64,000 bases of DNA from Rhizobium sp. Leaf453 (GTDB lineage Bacteria; Pseudomonadota; Alphaproteobacteria; Rhizobiales; Rhizobiaceae), in contig NZ_LMRG01000004.1 of NCBI RefSeq assembly GCF_001425605.1, positions 1,205-65,204 of the forward strand. The letters are read 5' to 3'. Positions 53,446 to 61,126 of this stretch are shown piece after piece. The position numbers and the translations under genes are program-made. Within the stretch, counting starts at the first letter, position 1, and each line of letters begins with the position of its first letter. The notes beneath the pieces are model-generated. The model saw nothing but the letters and a program-made list of their open reading frames with translations, did not search any database and was not told the origin of the DNA.

Positions 53446-54930
53446 GTGACGGCAGAACGGGTAACGAGCACTTTGCGCAAGAACTCCAACCGGGTCGGCC
53501 CCGGTTATCCGCAAGTCGTTGTGCTGGTCGGCGCAACCGGCGATCTTTCCCGGCGCAAACTGCTGCCCGGCCTGTTTCACCTCATCAATGCCGGTTTCAT
53601 CCCGGGTTGCCGGATCGTTGGCGTCTCGCTCGACGATATCAATGTCGATGCCTTTCGCACCATCGCCCGCGAATCGCTCGACACGTTCCTCACCCGCAAG
53701 TTCACCAAGGCCGAGTGGGAGGCCTTTTCCGAGTCGCTCGATTACGTCTCGCTTTCCGCCGGCGCGGGCGCACTGAAGGAAGCCGTTGCGAAGGCCGAGG
53801 AAGCGCTCGGGCCGGAGACGCGGCGTGTGCATTATCTCTCCGTGCCGCCGAAGGCAGCCCTTCCGGCCGTCCAGCTTCTCTCGGAGGCCGGGCTGGTCGA
53901 ACGCTGCCGCATCATCATGGAAAAACCGTTCGGCACCGACCTTGCGAGCGCCGTCGAGCTGAACCGGAAACTGCACGAGGTCTTCGAAGAGAAGCAGATT
54001 TTCCGCATCGACCATTTCCTCGGCAAGGAACCGGCGCAGAACATCCTTGCCTTCCGCTTCGCCAACGGCCTGTTCGAACCAATCTGGAACCGCAATTTCA
54101 TCGATCACGTGCAGATCGACGTACCGGAAACGCTCGGACTTTCCACCCGTGCCGCCTTCTACGAAACGACCGGCGCCTATCGCGACATGGTGGTGACCCA
54201 CCTCTTCCAGATCCTCGCCTTTATGGCGATGGAGCCGCCGACCGCACTGGAACCGGCACCTATCTCGGAGGAGAAGAACAAGGTGTTCCGCTCCATGCTG
54301 CCGATTGAGCCGCGCGACGTCGTGCGCGGCCAGTATGTCGGCTACCGCAAGGAGCCGGGCGTCGATCCGGAAAGCGATACCGACACCTTCATCGCGCTCA
54401 AATGCGCCATCGACAACTGGCGCTGGGCGGGCGTACCCTTCTTCCTGCGGACGGGCAAGCGCCTCGCCGAAGGTCAGCGCATCATCTCGATCGCCTTCCG
54501 CGAGCCGCCAAAATCGATGTTCCCGGCAGGCTCCGGCGTCGGCGCGCAAGGGCCGGACCACCTCACCTTCGATCTTGCCGATGCCTCAAAGGTTTCGCTG
54601 TCCTTCTACGGCAAGCGCCCCGGCCCCGGCTTCCGGCTCGACAAGCTATCGCTGCAATTCGCCATGAGCGAAACCGGCCTGATCGGCGAAGTGCTGGAAG
54701 CCTACGAGCGCCTGATCCTCGACGCCATGCGCGGCGACCACACGCTGTTCACCTCCGCCGAAGGCATCGAGCGGCTCTGGGAGGTCTCCCAACCCCTCCT
54801 CGAAAACCCGCCGCCGGTGCGGCTCTACGATCAAGGCAGCTGGGGTCCGAAGTCGATCCACCAGCTGATTGCGCCACATGCCTGGCGTCTGCCGTTCGAG
54901 CGGGCCTGGCGGGATTCGTCGAAGGGGTGA
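53446..54930 (+). CDS. zwf: Glucose-6-phosphate 1-dehydrogenase
   Basis: The 494-residue enzyme oxidises glucose-6-phosphate to 6-phosphogluconolactone with NADP, feeding the Entner-Doudoroff and pentose-phosphate routes. The nucleotide-binding segment is VLVGATGDLSRRKLLPGLFH; RIIMEKPFGTDLASA is typical. The substrate site is RIDHFLGKEPAQNI with the catalytic His. The C-terminal domain holds VPFFLRTGKRLAEGQRIISI and ends ...RAWRDSSKG. GTG 53446 is chosen because GGGGGA is seven bases upstream; the upstream open frame runs antisense to the small membrane gene. No pgl or edd gene follows, so it may be a second zwf copy. Confidence 0.94.
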   Translation: MTAERVTSTLRKNSNRVGPGYPQVVVLVGATGDLSRRKLLPGLFHLINAGFIPGCRIVGVSLDDINVDAFRTIARESLDTFLTRKFTKAEWEAFSESLDYVSLSAGAGALKEAVAKAEEALGPETRRVHYLSVPPKAALPAVQLLSEAGLVERCRIIMEKPFGTDLASAVELNRKLHEVFEEKQIFRIDHFLGKEPAQNILAFRFANGLFEPIWNRNFIDHVQIDVPETLGLSTRAAFYETTGAYRDMVVTHLFQILAFMAMEPPTALEPAPISEEKNKVFRSMLPIEPRDVVRGQYVGYRKEPGVDPESDTDTFIALKCAIDNWRWAGVPFFLRTGKRLAEGQRIISIAFREPPKSMFPAGSGVGAQGPDHLTFDLADASKVSLSFYGKRPGPGFRLDKLSLQFAMSETGLIGEVLEAYERLILDAMRGDHTLFTSAEGIERLWEVSQPLLENPPPVRLYDQGSWGPKSIHQLIAPHAWRLPFERAWRDSSKG

Positions 54931-54985
54931 TGGGAGGACTGCAAACGCCGCCCCTCCTGGCGAATGGCGTCCGGAGATAGGGGCA

Positions 54986-55257
54986 ATGAAGCGAAAATAT
55001 TCCCTGCTGCTTCTCGTTCCCTTCACAGCCTCTGTGATTATTTCGTAGGCTTCATTGCGCCACCACAGACAAGAACGCCGGCCGATCAGATATGGCAGTT
55101 CTTAAGCTTTGTCATTGTTATGCTACTCGCCACGTTGAACCTGGGGAATTTTCTTTCCATCGCGATGTACATGAAGAATACAAAGCAAACAGCGCCGGAA
55201 ACTAACGATAGAATAATGAAAAACTTCCGGTATATACTCTGGGACGAATTGAAATAG
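54986..55257 (+). pseudogene. Possible frameshifted gene for a small two-span membrane protein
   Basis: ATG 54986, after GGAGATAGGGGCA, gives MKRKYSLLLLVPFTASVIIS and then a TAG at 55046-55048. In the frame one base back, the sequence from about 55036 reads YFVGFIAPPQT, a second span QFLSFVIVMLLATLNLGNFL, and a charged tail to a TAG at 55257. Joining the two by a -1 shift gives one plausible protein of about 90 residues with two membrane spans. It may be a sequencing or real frameshift, or the 3' part may be an unrelated ORF (a longer in-frame ATG lies at 54964). Function unknown. Confidence 0.3.
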
Positions 55258-55311
55258 ACAGAGACGGCGATCGTGTCATCGCATTGTCTCCCACTGTCCG
55301 GAGGAGCAGCT

Positions 55312-56892
55312 ATGGCGCTGATGTATGGCGACGACATGCCGAGAAACGGCATCAAATTTCCCGCAACGTGGACGGTAACGGGACCGCTGCCGACGGGAAC
55401 GGTCTATGCAAGTCAGCTGACGCAAGGGGACATTACCCTGACCGGTTCGTTCAGTTATACGGTCGATCAGGTCACTGGCGAAGTCAAAAATCTCCAAGGC
55501 ACAGTCACCGGTGTTTCGGCACGCTTTCCCCATTATATCTCCAGCGACGAAGGCACTGAAATTGAGGGCTATACCCGCTATCAAATCGTTGATATCTCCA
55601 GACCTATCAGCACCTTTACCGGGAACCTCTCATCGGCCGACATCGCGGAATTGCTATTCAGCGGAAATGACACCATCGTCTACGTCAAGAATTTCTGGGA
55701 CGACGCAATCGGTTTCCGCCTTCTGGGCTACGGTGGCAACGACACATTGGTGGGCTCGGATGACAGCGAGATTCTTGACGGTGGCACCGGTCAGGACACC
55801 ATGGTGGGAGGCGACGGCGCGGACCGATATATCGTCGACAACATTGCCGATATCGTCGTGGAGAAGCTGAGTAGCAACGGGGACACGATCGAGAGTTCGG
55901 TCTCCTACGTACTTCCTGCTTACGTTAGCTATCTCGAACTGGTTGGAAGCGCGGATCTCAATGGTACGGGAAACTCGGAAGACAACAGGCTGACGGGAAA
56001 TATCGGCAACAACATTCTCGATGGACGGGAAGGCGCCGACAAGATGACTGGCGGTGCCGGGAACGACACCTACTACGTCGATAACGTTTCGGATCAGGTG
56101 ATCGAGGGAAGCAACGGGGGCGTTGACCACGTCATCTCATCGATCAACATAACGATTGCGACGAATATCGAAAACGTCACCCTGGTTGGCGCAGCTTCTC
56201 GTGCATACGGCAACGCCCTCGCAAATCATCTCATCGGCAATGACAAGAACAACTATTTCAACGGGGGGGCGGGCGCAGATATCATGGCCGCCGGCAAAGG
56301 CGATGACTTTTATTTCGTCGACAACATCGGCGACAAGGTCATCGAAACCGCATCCAATGGCCTGGATCGTATCGAATCTCGCGTGAGCTTTTCCCTTGCG
56401 GGGATCCATGTCGAGCAGCTTACGCTTTCTGGCCCGGCGAACATCAATGGCACGGGCAACTCCCTCGACAATGTGTTGACGGGCAGTTCAGCCAGAAACG
56501 TTCTCGATGGCGGCGCCGGCAACGACAAGCTGCAGGGCGGCAAAGGACCCGACAAGCTTTTCGGCGGCAGCGGTGCCGACCATTTCATCTTTTCCGCTGT
56601 GACCGACTCGACGGTATCCACGACCTTTCAGGACACGATCATGGATTTCTCGCACACGCAGGGCGACCGGATCGATCTCAGCCCGATGGACGCGAATGCG
56701 CTGCTCCTGCTGAACCAGTCCTTCAAGTTCATCGGCACGGCTGCCTATAGCGAAAAGGCGGGTCAACTCCGTTACGGCGTGAGCGGCAACGAGACCGTCA
56801 TCTCCGGGGATGTTGACGGCGATGGCGCTTCCGACTTCAGGATCACGCTGGACCGCGCCATTGCCCTCGTCGCCTCGGATTTTATCCTGTAG
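55312..56892 (+). CDS. RTX-type calcium-binding repeat protein
   Basis: A 526-residue protein rich in GGxGxDxxx nonapeptides. The N-terminal 145 residues (from MALMYGDDMPRNGIKF) have no repeats. Then come three units of about 80 residues, each with a Y-VDN--D-V-E start (RYIVDNIADIVVE, TYYVDNVSDQVIE, FYFVDNIGDKVIE) and an NGTGNS/GNALAN-LIG-type end, followed by LDGGAGNDKLQGGKGPDKLFGGSG and a C-terminal region ending LVASDFIL, consistent with a type I secretion signal. Calcium binds the repeats after export. ATG 55312 follows GGAGGAG. No type I secretion genes lie in the window. The passenger activity is unknown. Confidence 0.85.
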   Translation: MALMYGDDMPRNGIKFPATWTVTGPLPTGTVYASQLTQGDITLTGSFSYTVDQVTGEVKNLQGTVTGVSARFPHYISSDEGTEIEGYTRYQIVDISRPISTFTGNLSSADIAELLFSGNDTIVYVKNFWDDAIGFRLLGYGGNDTLVGSDDSEILDGGTGQDTMVGGDGADRYIVDNIADIVVEKLSSNGDTIESSVSYVLPAYVSYLELVGSADLNGTGNSEDNRLTGNIGNNILDGREGADKMTGGAGNDTYYVDNVSDQVIEGSNGGVDHVISSINITIATNIENVTLVGAASRAYGNALANHLIGNDKNNYFNGGAGADIMAAGKGDDFYFVDNIGDKVIETASNGLDRIESRVSFSLAGIHVEQLTLSGPANINGTGNSLDNVLTGSSARNVLDGGAGNDKLQGGKGPDKLFGGSGADHFIFSAVTDSTVSTTFQDTIMDFSHTQGDRIDLSPMDANALLLLNQSFKFIGTAAYSEKAGQLRYGVSGNETVISGDVDGDGASDFRITLDRAIALVASDFIL

Positions 56893-57073
56893 GCCAACGA
56901 CCGGTAAAAGCGATCGGCGACTCGCATCGCGGTGTGCCGATCGCCGAATGTCCGGTTTTCATGGCGATTCACGATTACCCTGCCGTCGCCACGATAGGCG
57001 ATGGGCGCTTTATGCTTTGGACGGATAGGTCTGGGACGGAGGACATAACGCACGGCTCGTCAATCAAGGCGTT

Positions 57074-57112
57074 GTCACCCATGTCTCAGGGACAACCTGT
57101 TACCTATGTCTC
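57074..57112. repeat. Short direct repeat resembling an insertion-sequence end
   Basis: GTCACCCATGTCTC (57074-57087) and GTTACCTATGTCTC (57099-57112) differ at two positions and lie 25 bases apart. Tandem sub-repeats with ATGTCTC occur near the ends of some DDE-type insertion sequences; no transposase remains here. Confidence 0.45.
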
Positions 57113-57319
57113 ACGTATGGAAAATTGGAAAAATGGTAGCGGGAGACCGAAGTGGTCAGGACAGCCGACACCATGAACCGAACATGATCAGCTTGGGCAC
57201 ATGGCAAGTCGCCATGGTCCGGGCAGTCAAAAAATACATTGAAAATCAATTACCTCCGGCTCCTGTGAACGATCAGCGGGCCGGTGCTCCGATGTTGCCA
57301 GATCGAGTGCAGGGCCGAT

Positions 57320-57342
57320 AACTGAACGGAAGCGTTTCAGTT
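57320..57342. promoter_or_regulatory. Dyad upstream of the 57401 gene
   Basis: AACTGAACG (57320-57328) and CGTTTCAGTT (57333-57342) form an imperfect inverted repeat around GAAG, with one bulged T. It lies 58 bases before the first gene of a four-gene accessory operon and may be an operator. Confidence 0.35.
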
Positions 57343-57400
57343 GACTTCTATGGCACCTCTAGGCACTTTTGCCGCGATCCAACATACTCCCAGGTTTCCG

Positions 57401-58663
57401 ATGGAAGAGCTCAAGCGCGTACTAAGCAGGGAAGAACTGCATGCGTTAGTCTGGAGCACTCCAATCCTGAAACTAGCGGAAAGATTTGGCATATCCGATA
57501 GAGGGCTGGGAAAGATATGCGCTAAACACCTGGTGCCGACGCCGCCTCGAGGATACTGGGCAAAGATAGAAGCCGGTCAGCCGGCCAAGAAAACCCCTCT
57601 TAGAAAAGTCGCCAATCCCAGCCTGCACACTATCCATATCGGTTCTTCTACCGCACGCCTAAGTGATACTGTGCGTGTGGCACTGGCCGCCGCGAAGTCG
57701 GAAAATGTCGCGAAAAAAAGGGAAGAGAAGCGTAGTCCGGTCAATGGTCAGACGACATTTCAGAGCCCTGGAGATAATCCCCATCCTTCGATAGCGGCAG
57801 CCGCTAAAATGTTGCGCAAAGCGAAGCCCGATAGCGAGGGTCTCGTCTCAGCGCACGGCGTCACCGTTCACGAGCGAAGCAGAGAACGCGTTGTAGCGAT
57901 TCTTCACAACCTTGCGCTCACCGCTACTGCGAAAAGCGCTAAGGTCGAAGTAAGAAACGAAAGTTTGCACCTCATATCTGAAATGGGCTCATCCAAATTC
58001 ACCTTAACTGAGGAAAAGCGTCGCCAGAAACATATCCCAACAGCCGAAGAGCAAGCCGAGTATGAACGCTTACTTGCCAAACGAAAAAAGAACAGCAGGA
58101 TAGGCGAATGGTTTTTCGACCGTCTAGAGCCTTGGCCCGAATTTGATATCGTCTATACTGGCAAACTAACTCTCACCATTGCACTCTGGGTTAACGGTTT
58201 ACGGCAAAGCTGGTCCGACGGAAAACTTCAAAGGATCGAAACGATCCTGGATGCGTTCATCGACAACCTTGACGTTATACTTGCCGCTCGTGCCGAGAAT
58301 GCTCGTATCCACGAAGAAGCCGAACGGCGGCGGGAAGAGCTGCGCCGACGGCGTGAGCTCGCAACATTGAGAACCGAGAGAGAAGAGAATCGCTTGAAAT
58401 TTCTTCGCTGGGTGGCTGACACGCGCATCGAAATTGACGAGCTAAGGAAGACGATCAAGGCTGCAACTGGCGATGAGATTTACCTAGAAGAAAACAAGCG
58501 GATGATCACTTGGGCACAAAAGCGACTTGGTGATCTCGAGGCACTGACAACGTCCGCAAGCATTCAGGCCGAAATACGCCGCCAAAATTTATTTCCGGAT
58601 CCGGACGACCTATTTGACCCTGAAGGTGATCCCCCGCCGAAACAGAACTATTGGGACGACTAA
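57401..58663 (+). CDS. Large uncharacterised protein with N-terminal HTH-like segment and coiled coil
   Basis: About 420 residues. The N-terminal part (LSREELHALVWSTPILKLAERFGISDRGLGKICAKH, about residues 8-43) is a putative helix-turn-helix, followed by LVPTPPRGYWAKIEAGQ, a combination I recall in uncharacterised proteins next to integrated elements. The middle (residues about 120-250) is basic and contains RSRERVVAILHNLAL. From about residue 290 there is a long charged coiled coil (ARIHEEAERRREELRRRREL, EENRLKFLRWVADTRIEIDE). ATG 57401 follows AGG; an ATG at 57350 would add 17 residues. It is the first gene of a same-strand cluster to 60109. Codon use is less GC-rich than the core genes. 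Confidence 0.7.
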   Translation: MEELKRVLSREELHALVWSTPILKLAERFGISDRGLGKICAKHLVPTPPRGYWAKIEAGQPAKKTPLRKVANPSLHTIHIGSSTARLSDTVRVALAAAKSENVAKKREEKRSPVNGQTTFQSPGDNPHPSIAAAAKMLRKAKPDSEGLVSAHGVTVHERSRERVVAILHNLALTATAKSAKVEVRNESLHLISEMGSSKFTLTEEKRRQKHIPTAEEQAEYERLLAKRKKNSRIGEWFFDRLEPWPEFDIVYTGKLTLTIALWVNGLRQSWSDGKLQRIETILDAFIDNLDVILAARAENARIHEEAERRREELRRRRELATLRTEREENRLKFLRWVADTRIEIDELRKTIKAATGDEIYLEENKRMITWAQKRLGDLEALTTSASIQAEIRRQNLFPDPDDLFDPEGDPPPKQNYWDD

Positions 58664-59077
58664 ATGGATGATGCTTCTGCCCGTTTGCCCTACTGGCCCG
58701 CTGCGCTAAACCATAAGATGGCTGCTGCATATTGCGGCCTCTCGCCTGATAGTTTTAAAAAACTTTGCCCAGTTCACCCTATCCAGTTTGCGGCTCGGCC
58801 GGTAGAACATCGATATCTTCGCCATCGGCTGGACGAATGGTTGAGCTCAATCGAGGCGGACGCCAGTCCGTCGCTGGTCGCGGTCTCTCGCCTCGAGGAA
58901 GATAAGCGCCCCTTCACTCCGAAGCGCCTTGCGGAACGGTGGCTATGCTCTGAGCGTCATGTCCGAAACATGATCAAGAGAGGCGACATTCGCGCATTCC
59001 AGTGGGGCGGGCAACTTGTCCGTGTCGCCTGGGATGAGATCGAAAGGTTCGAGCGGTCGGGAGGCGTTAGTAGGTAA
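58664..59077 (+). CDS. Double helix-turn-helix (excisionase/AlpA-like) protein
   Basis: A 137-residue protein starting directly after the stop of the previous gene. The first half has NHKMAAAYCGLSPDSFKKL and VEHRYLRHRLDEWLSSIE, an MerR/AlpA-type winged helix. The second half repeats it: FTPKRLAERWLCSERHVRNMIKRGDIRAF and GGQLVRVAWDEIERFE, the HTH_17 pattern used by excisionases and phage regulators. Two such domains in one small protein suggest binding of tandem sites. No integrase is seen beside it. It might regulate the cluster itself. Confidence 0.72.
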   Translation: MDDASARLPYWPAALNHKMAAAYCGLSPDSFKKLCPVHPIQFAARPVEHRYLRHRLDEWLSSIEADASPSLVAVSRLEEDKRPFTPKRLAERWLCSERHVRNMIKRGDIRAFQWGGQLVRVAWDEIERFERSGGVSR

Positions 59078-59141
59078 AGCGGTAATTGCCGACCTCCTAT
59101 TTTATTCTCCATTTCGCGAGCACGACGCCAGGAAACCCCAA

Positions 59142-59777
59142 ATGATTAGAAAAGGGCTGATCAAAACGTCAGAATTGACGCGCCTTGCCAAGCTGGCAAG
59201 GTCGGAAAATGTCACCGTCGAAATCGAGCGCGACGGGGTCAAGATTCGGGTAATGCCGTTCGATGGTAATTTTTGCGCTGCTGAACCGACTTTCCAAAAA
59301 AGCGGTAACGGTGAGCACGAATGGTGGACTCGTAAAAACGAGAGTAAAAGTGGCAAGACTTTCGACCCTGATGCCATCGTCAAGCGGCATTATGACAGCA
59401 TCGGATATGATCCGAAATCTATGAGCGATAAAGACTACGAGCGGCTGTATAAAATCGCAGACGCGAAGCGGATTGCCGAGATCCCGTTGGAGAAGCTCCT
59501 CAAGGCCGAAAAGAAAGCGCTGTTGCAGCTTCGTGAATACGGACTTGGCGTGCTGGTACCTTGGCAAGACGTGAAGGGGTGCGGTCCAAGCACCGAGGAG
59601 CGTTTGCACGCTCGAGATTTCATCGAAATTCGGATGCAAGAGGAGTTTCCCGATCGGGTCGGGGCGTATCTTCTCACCGAAGCCGGGCTTAAGGCTGTAG
59701 AAGCTTTCGATCACACTGAAGTACAGACGTTGTTATCCGCCATATCATCGAAACGCGGGAAAATTGGTCGATCATGA
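59142..59777 (+). CDS. Uncharacterised protein of rhizobial integrated elements
   Basis: A 211-residue protein. The N-terminal KTSELTRLAKLARSENVTVE IERDGVKIRV-type segment (about residues 8-38) is a short alpha-beta module that I recall in small phage-island proteins of rhizobia. The middle has HEWWTRKNESKSGKTFDPDA and DPKSMSDKDYERLYKIADAK. The C-terminal 80 residues include LLQLREYGLGVLVPWQDVKG. No signal peptide or span. ATG 59142 follows AGGAAAC. The last four bases overlap the next gene (ATGA), so translation is coupled. Function unknown. Confidence 0.65.
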   Translation: MIRKGLIKTSELTRLAKLARSENVTVEIERDGVKIRVMPFDGNFCAAEPTFQKSGNGEHEWWTRKNESKSGKTFDPDAIVKRHYDSIGYDPKSMSDKDYERLYKIADAKRIAEIPLEKLLKAEKKALLQLREYGLGVLVPWQDVKGCGPSTEERLHARDFIEIRMQEEFPDRVGAYLLTEAGLKAVEAFDHTEVQTLLSAISSKRGKIGRS

Positions 59778-60109
59778 CCGCAACAACCGATTTCATCGCC
59801 GAACTGGTGCGAGCCGCCAACTCGCTTGGCCAAGTCTCCCTGTTCGAGCGACGCCGGCTTCTAGAGCGGGCAATCCACACCATCCGGGACATGCGCGATA
59901 TCATCGGCATACCGAGCAGCGGTACCGACGCTGATGCTTTGTTGGACCTGGCGGAGATATGCAGCTCGATTCATCGACGCACCGATGCGGAGGCTCAGAA
60001 GGCATTGCTGGAAGCGGCGGGAATGATCCGGGACCTGCGCGTCATTGTGGACTCAAAGGTCTCGATTATGATCGGTGAAATCAGAGGCCCGGAAGAGCGC
60101 ACTCCGTGA
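59774..60109 (+). CDS. Small helical protein, uncharacterised
   Basis: A 111-residue, mostly helical protein (TDFIAELVRAANSLGQVSLF, ERRRLLERAIHTIRDMRDII). Its second half has DALLDLAEICSSIHRRTDAE and AAGMIRDLRVIVDSKVSIMI. The start overlaps the stop of the previous gene by four bases (ATGA). The pattern of amphipathic helices suggests dimerisation or binding to its operon partners. No match to a known family. It closes the four-gene cluster 57401-60109. Confidence 0.65.
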   Translation: MTATTDFIAELVRAANSLGQVSLFERRRLLERAIHTIRDMRDIIGIPSSGTDADALLDLAEICSSIHRRTDAEAQKALLEAAGMIRDLRVIVDSKVSIMIGEIRGPEERTP

Positions 60110-60202
60110 ACGCGCGATGGCGCCGCTGTCTAGCGGCGGTGGAAATTAAATGAGAGCCGTTGCCAGCGCACCTCTGTGGTGTAGGAGACTGCCTTTTGCT
60201 CT

Positions 60203-60400
60203 TCAGCGTGGGTGAGGATCGTACGGCTCCCGGCCCATCGCCTTGGCTACCTTCCGCCAGTCTCGCCCACCCATGCCTGGTATTCGCAGGCATTCCTCGC
60301 TTGATAGGTGCGCCATGTCGACAGCGGTTTCGTATCCGCGTTGGTTCAACTCCATAAGCAGCCAAGGCTTCAGTCGCAATTCTGACAGACGTGTTTCCAT
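60203..60400 (-). CDS. Mini RNA-polymerase-alpha-CTD-like (helix-hairpin-helix) protein
   Basis: A 65-residue protein (METRLSELRLKPWLLMELNQ) whose body LLMELNQRGYETAVDMAHLS and SEECLRIPGMGGRDWRKVAK resembles the alpha-CTD/HhH fold: a helix pair, the D-A-LS segment, then L-IPGMG-R-W-K. In RNA polymerase alpha this fold contacts UP-element DNA and activators. Here it stands alone, without the N-terminal domain. ATG 60400 is chosen; a TTG eight codons upstream exists. It runs opposite to its neighbours. The resemblance is by pattern; a fold search is needed. Confidence 0.6.
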   Translation of the reverse strand: METRLSELRLKPWLLMELNQRGYETAVDMAHLSSEECLRIPGMGGRDWRKVAKAMGREPYDPHPR

Positions 60401-60499
60401 GCCGACACGAAACACGGCAGACAAGATTCGGTCAACTAACAGAAATGTCAGTGAACGGTTTCCGATTTGATGGTTTCGCAGATTTGCCGATCTACTCTG

Positions 60500-60527
60500 T
60501 TGCCCTCCGGCAAAACTTCCCTATGAT
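60500..60527 (+). promoter_or_regulatory. Putative promoter P1 (shared AACTTCCCTATG element)
   Basis: TTGCCC (60500-60505) and TATGAT (60522-60527) are 16 bases apart, a sigma-70-like pair. The 12-mer AACTTCCCTATG (60514-60525) recurs identically at 60669-60680. It would drive the small RNA candidate beginning near 60534. Confidence 0.4.
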
Positions 60528-60533
60528 TCAACG

Positions 60534-60606
60534 CATCTGACTTGCAGACCACGGATGTACTGGCTGCGGATCGCAGGAAGGCTGGGTTTTCACCCGGCCT
60601 TTTTCT
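60534..60606 (+). ncRNA. Candidate small RNA of about 70 nucleotides
   Basis: Starting seven bases after the -10 of P1, the stretch has no coding frame of more than a few codons. It folds into a 5-bp hairpin CTGCG-GAT-CGCAG (60564-60576) followed by a 10-bp terminator hairpin (60578-60601) with a T tract. The layout promoter, short structured RNA, terminator is that of a bacterial small RNA. Transcription is unproven. Confidence 0.4.
60578..60604 (+). terminator. Rho-independent terminator
   Basis: AAGGCTGGGT (60578-60587) pairs with ACCCGGCCTT (60592-60601) including one G-T pair, loop TTTC, then TTT followed by CTTTTC. Strong. It lies downstream of no annotated plus-strand gene, which supports a small RNA. 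Confidence 0.85.
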
Positions 60607-60655
60607 TTTCTGTCTACGCGACGAATATCCGTCTCCCTGCTCGTCAGCGATCTGA

Positions 60656-60682
60656 TTGACAGCACACGAACTTCCCTATGGT
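60656..60682 (+). promoter_or_regulatory. Putative promoter P2 of the 60718 gene (same AACTTCCCTATG element)
   Basis: TTGACA (60656-60661) is followed after 15 bases by TATGGT (60677-60682), and the 12-mer AACTTCCCTATG at 60669-60680 is identical to that in P1. The spacing is short for sigma-70, so the shared 12-mer may instead be an operator. Confidence 0.4.
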
Positions 60683-60717
60683 TATAGGTGCTCAGGCACC
60701 AATTCCGAGGATTGACC

Positions 60718-61020
60718 ATGACTGAAGCGCCAGCGTTTATGACGCCCGAGGAGTTTGCGAGCCATTTCGGCTGGTCGCCTAGACACGTGAGAGAGTTTGC
60801 GCGCAAGATTGGAGCTTGCCGGATAATCGGCAGAAAAATGGTCCTCCTTCAGACAGATATTGATGCAATCTTGGAAGCCAGTAAGCCAGAGCCTGCACGT
60901 TCACCGGCCGGACGGGCTAAATTCCAATCCCCAAAAGATGATTATCAGCAGCTCTTGCTGTTAAGAGCTCGTCTGGCGCTTGAAAAGTCAAAAGCAAGTA
61001 AGCGAAAACCTCGCTCTTGA
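60718..61020 (+). CDS. Excisionase-like helix-turn-helix protein
   Basis: A 100-residue protein. The N-terminal half MTPEEFASHFGWSPRHVREFARKIGACRIIGRKMVLLQTD is an HTH_17/MerR-type DNA-binding domain (helix, turn, helix, then the wing before TDIDAILEA). The C-terminal 40 residues are basic and helical (LRARLALEKSKASKRKPRS), which may serve DNA contact. ATG 60718 follows GAGGATTG. The promoter P2 with the repeated 12-mer lies just upstream. Excisionases usually sit beside an integrase; none is visible in the window. Confidence 0.72.
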   Translation: MTEAPAFMTPEEFASHFGWSPRHVREFARKIGACRIIGRKMVLLQTDIDAILEASKPEPARSPAGRAKFQSPKDDYQQLLLLRARLALEKSKASKRKPRS

Positions 61021-61035
61021 CTCCCAACCAGACGA

Positions 61036-61050
61036 GAACATAATAAGAAC
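61036..61050. promoter_or_regulatory. LexA-type (SOS) box
   Basis: GAAC-ATAATAA-GAAC fits the alphaproteobacterial LexA consensus GTTC-N7-GTTC read on the other strand. It lies 77 bases upstream of the gene at 61127 and 16 bases after the stop of the excisionase-like gene. Confidence 0.6.
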
Positions 61051-61126
61051 TTCCGCGGCGTTGCGGCCGCCATCTCGACAATCAAACCACTGAGCGACCG
61101 GCGCCCGCCGTCGGCGAGGAGAAGTC

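Larger units (their letters stand above)
56893..57400. other. Junction region between core genes and the accessory region
   Basis: About 500 bases without a confident gene. It carries a 14-base near-direct repeat (57074-57112) and a dyad (57320-57342). Short open frames are present but show neither ribosome sites nor family likeness. Sequence character changes here: to the right genes are shorter, with less consistent codon bias. Confidence 0.5.

Noticed and set aside
52930-54561. 543-codon open frame on the minus strand
   Set aside because: Most of it is antisense to zwf. Only its last 107 codons (52930-53253) look like a real membrane protein and are annotated as such.
57121-57170. TGGTAGCGGGAG segment suggesting a tRNA 3' end as an integration site
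   Set aside because: No T-arm (GGTTCGAATCC type) or clover-leaf fold can be drawn, so no tRNA or att site is claimed.
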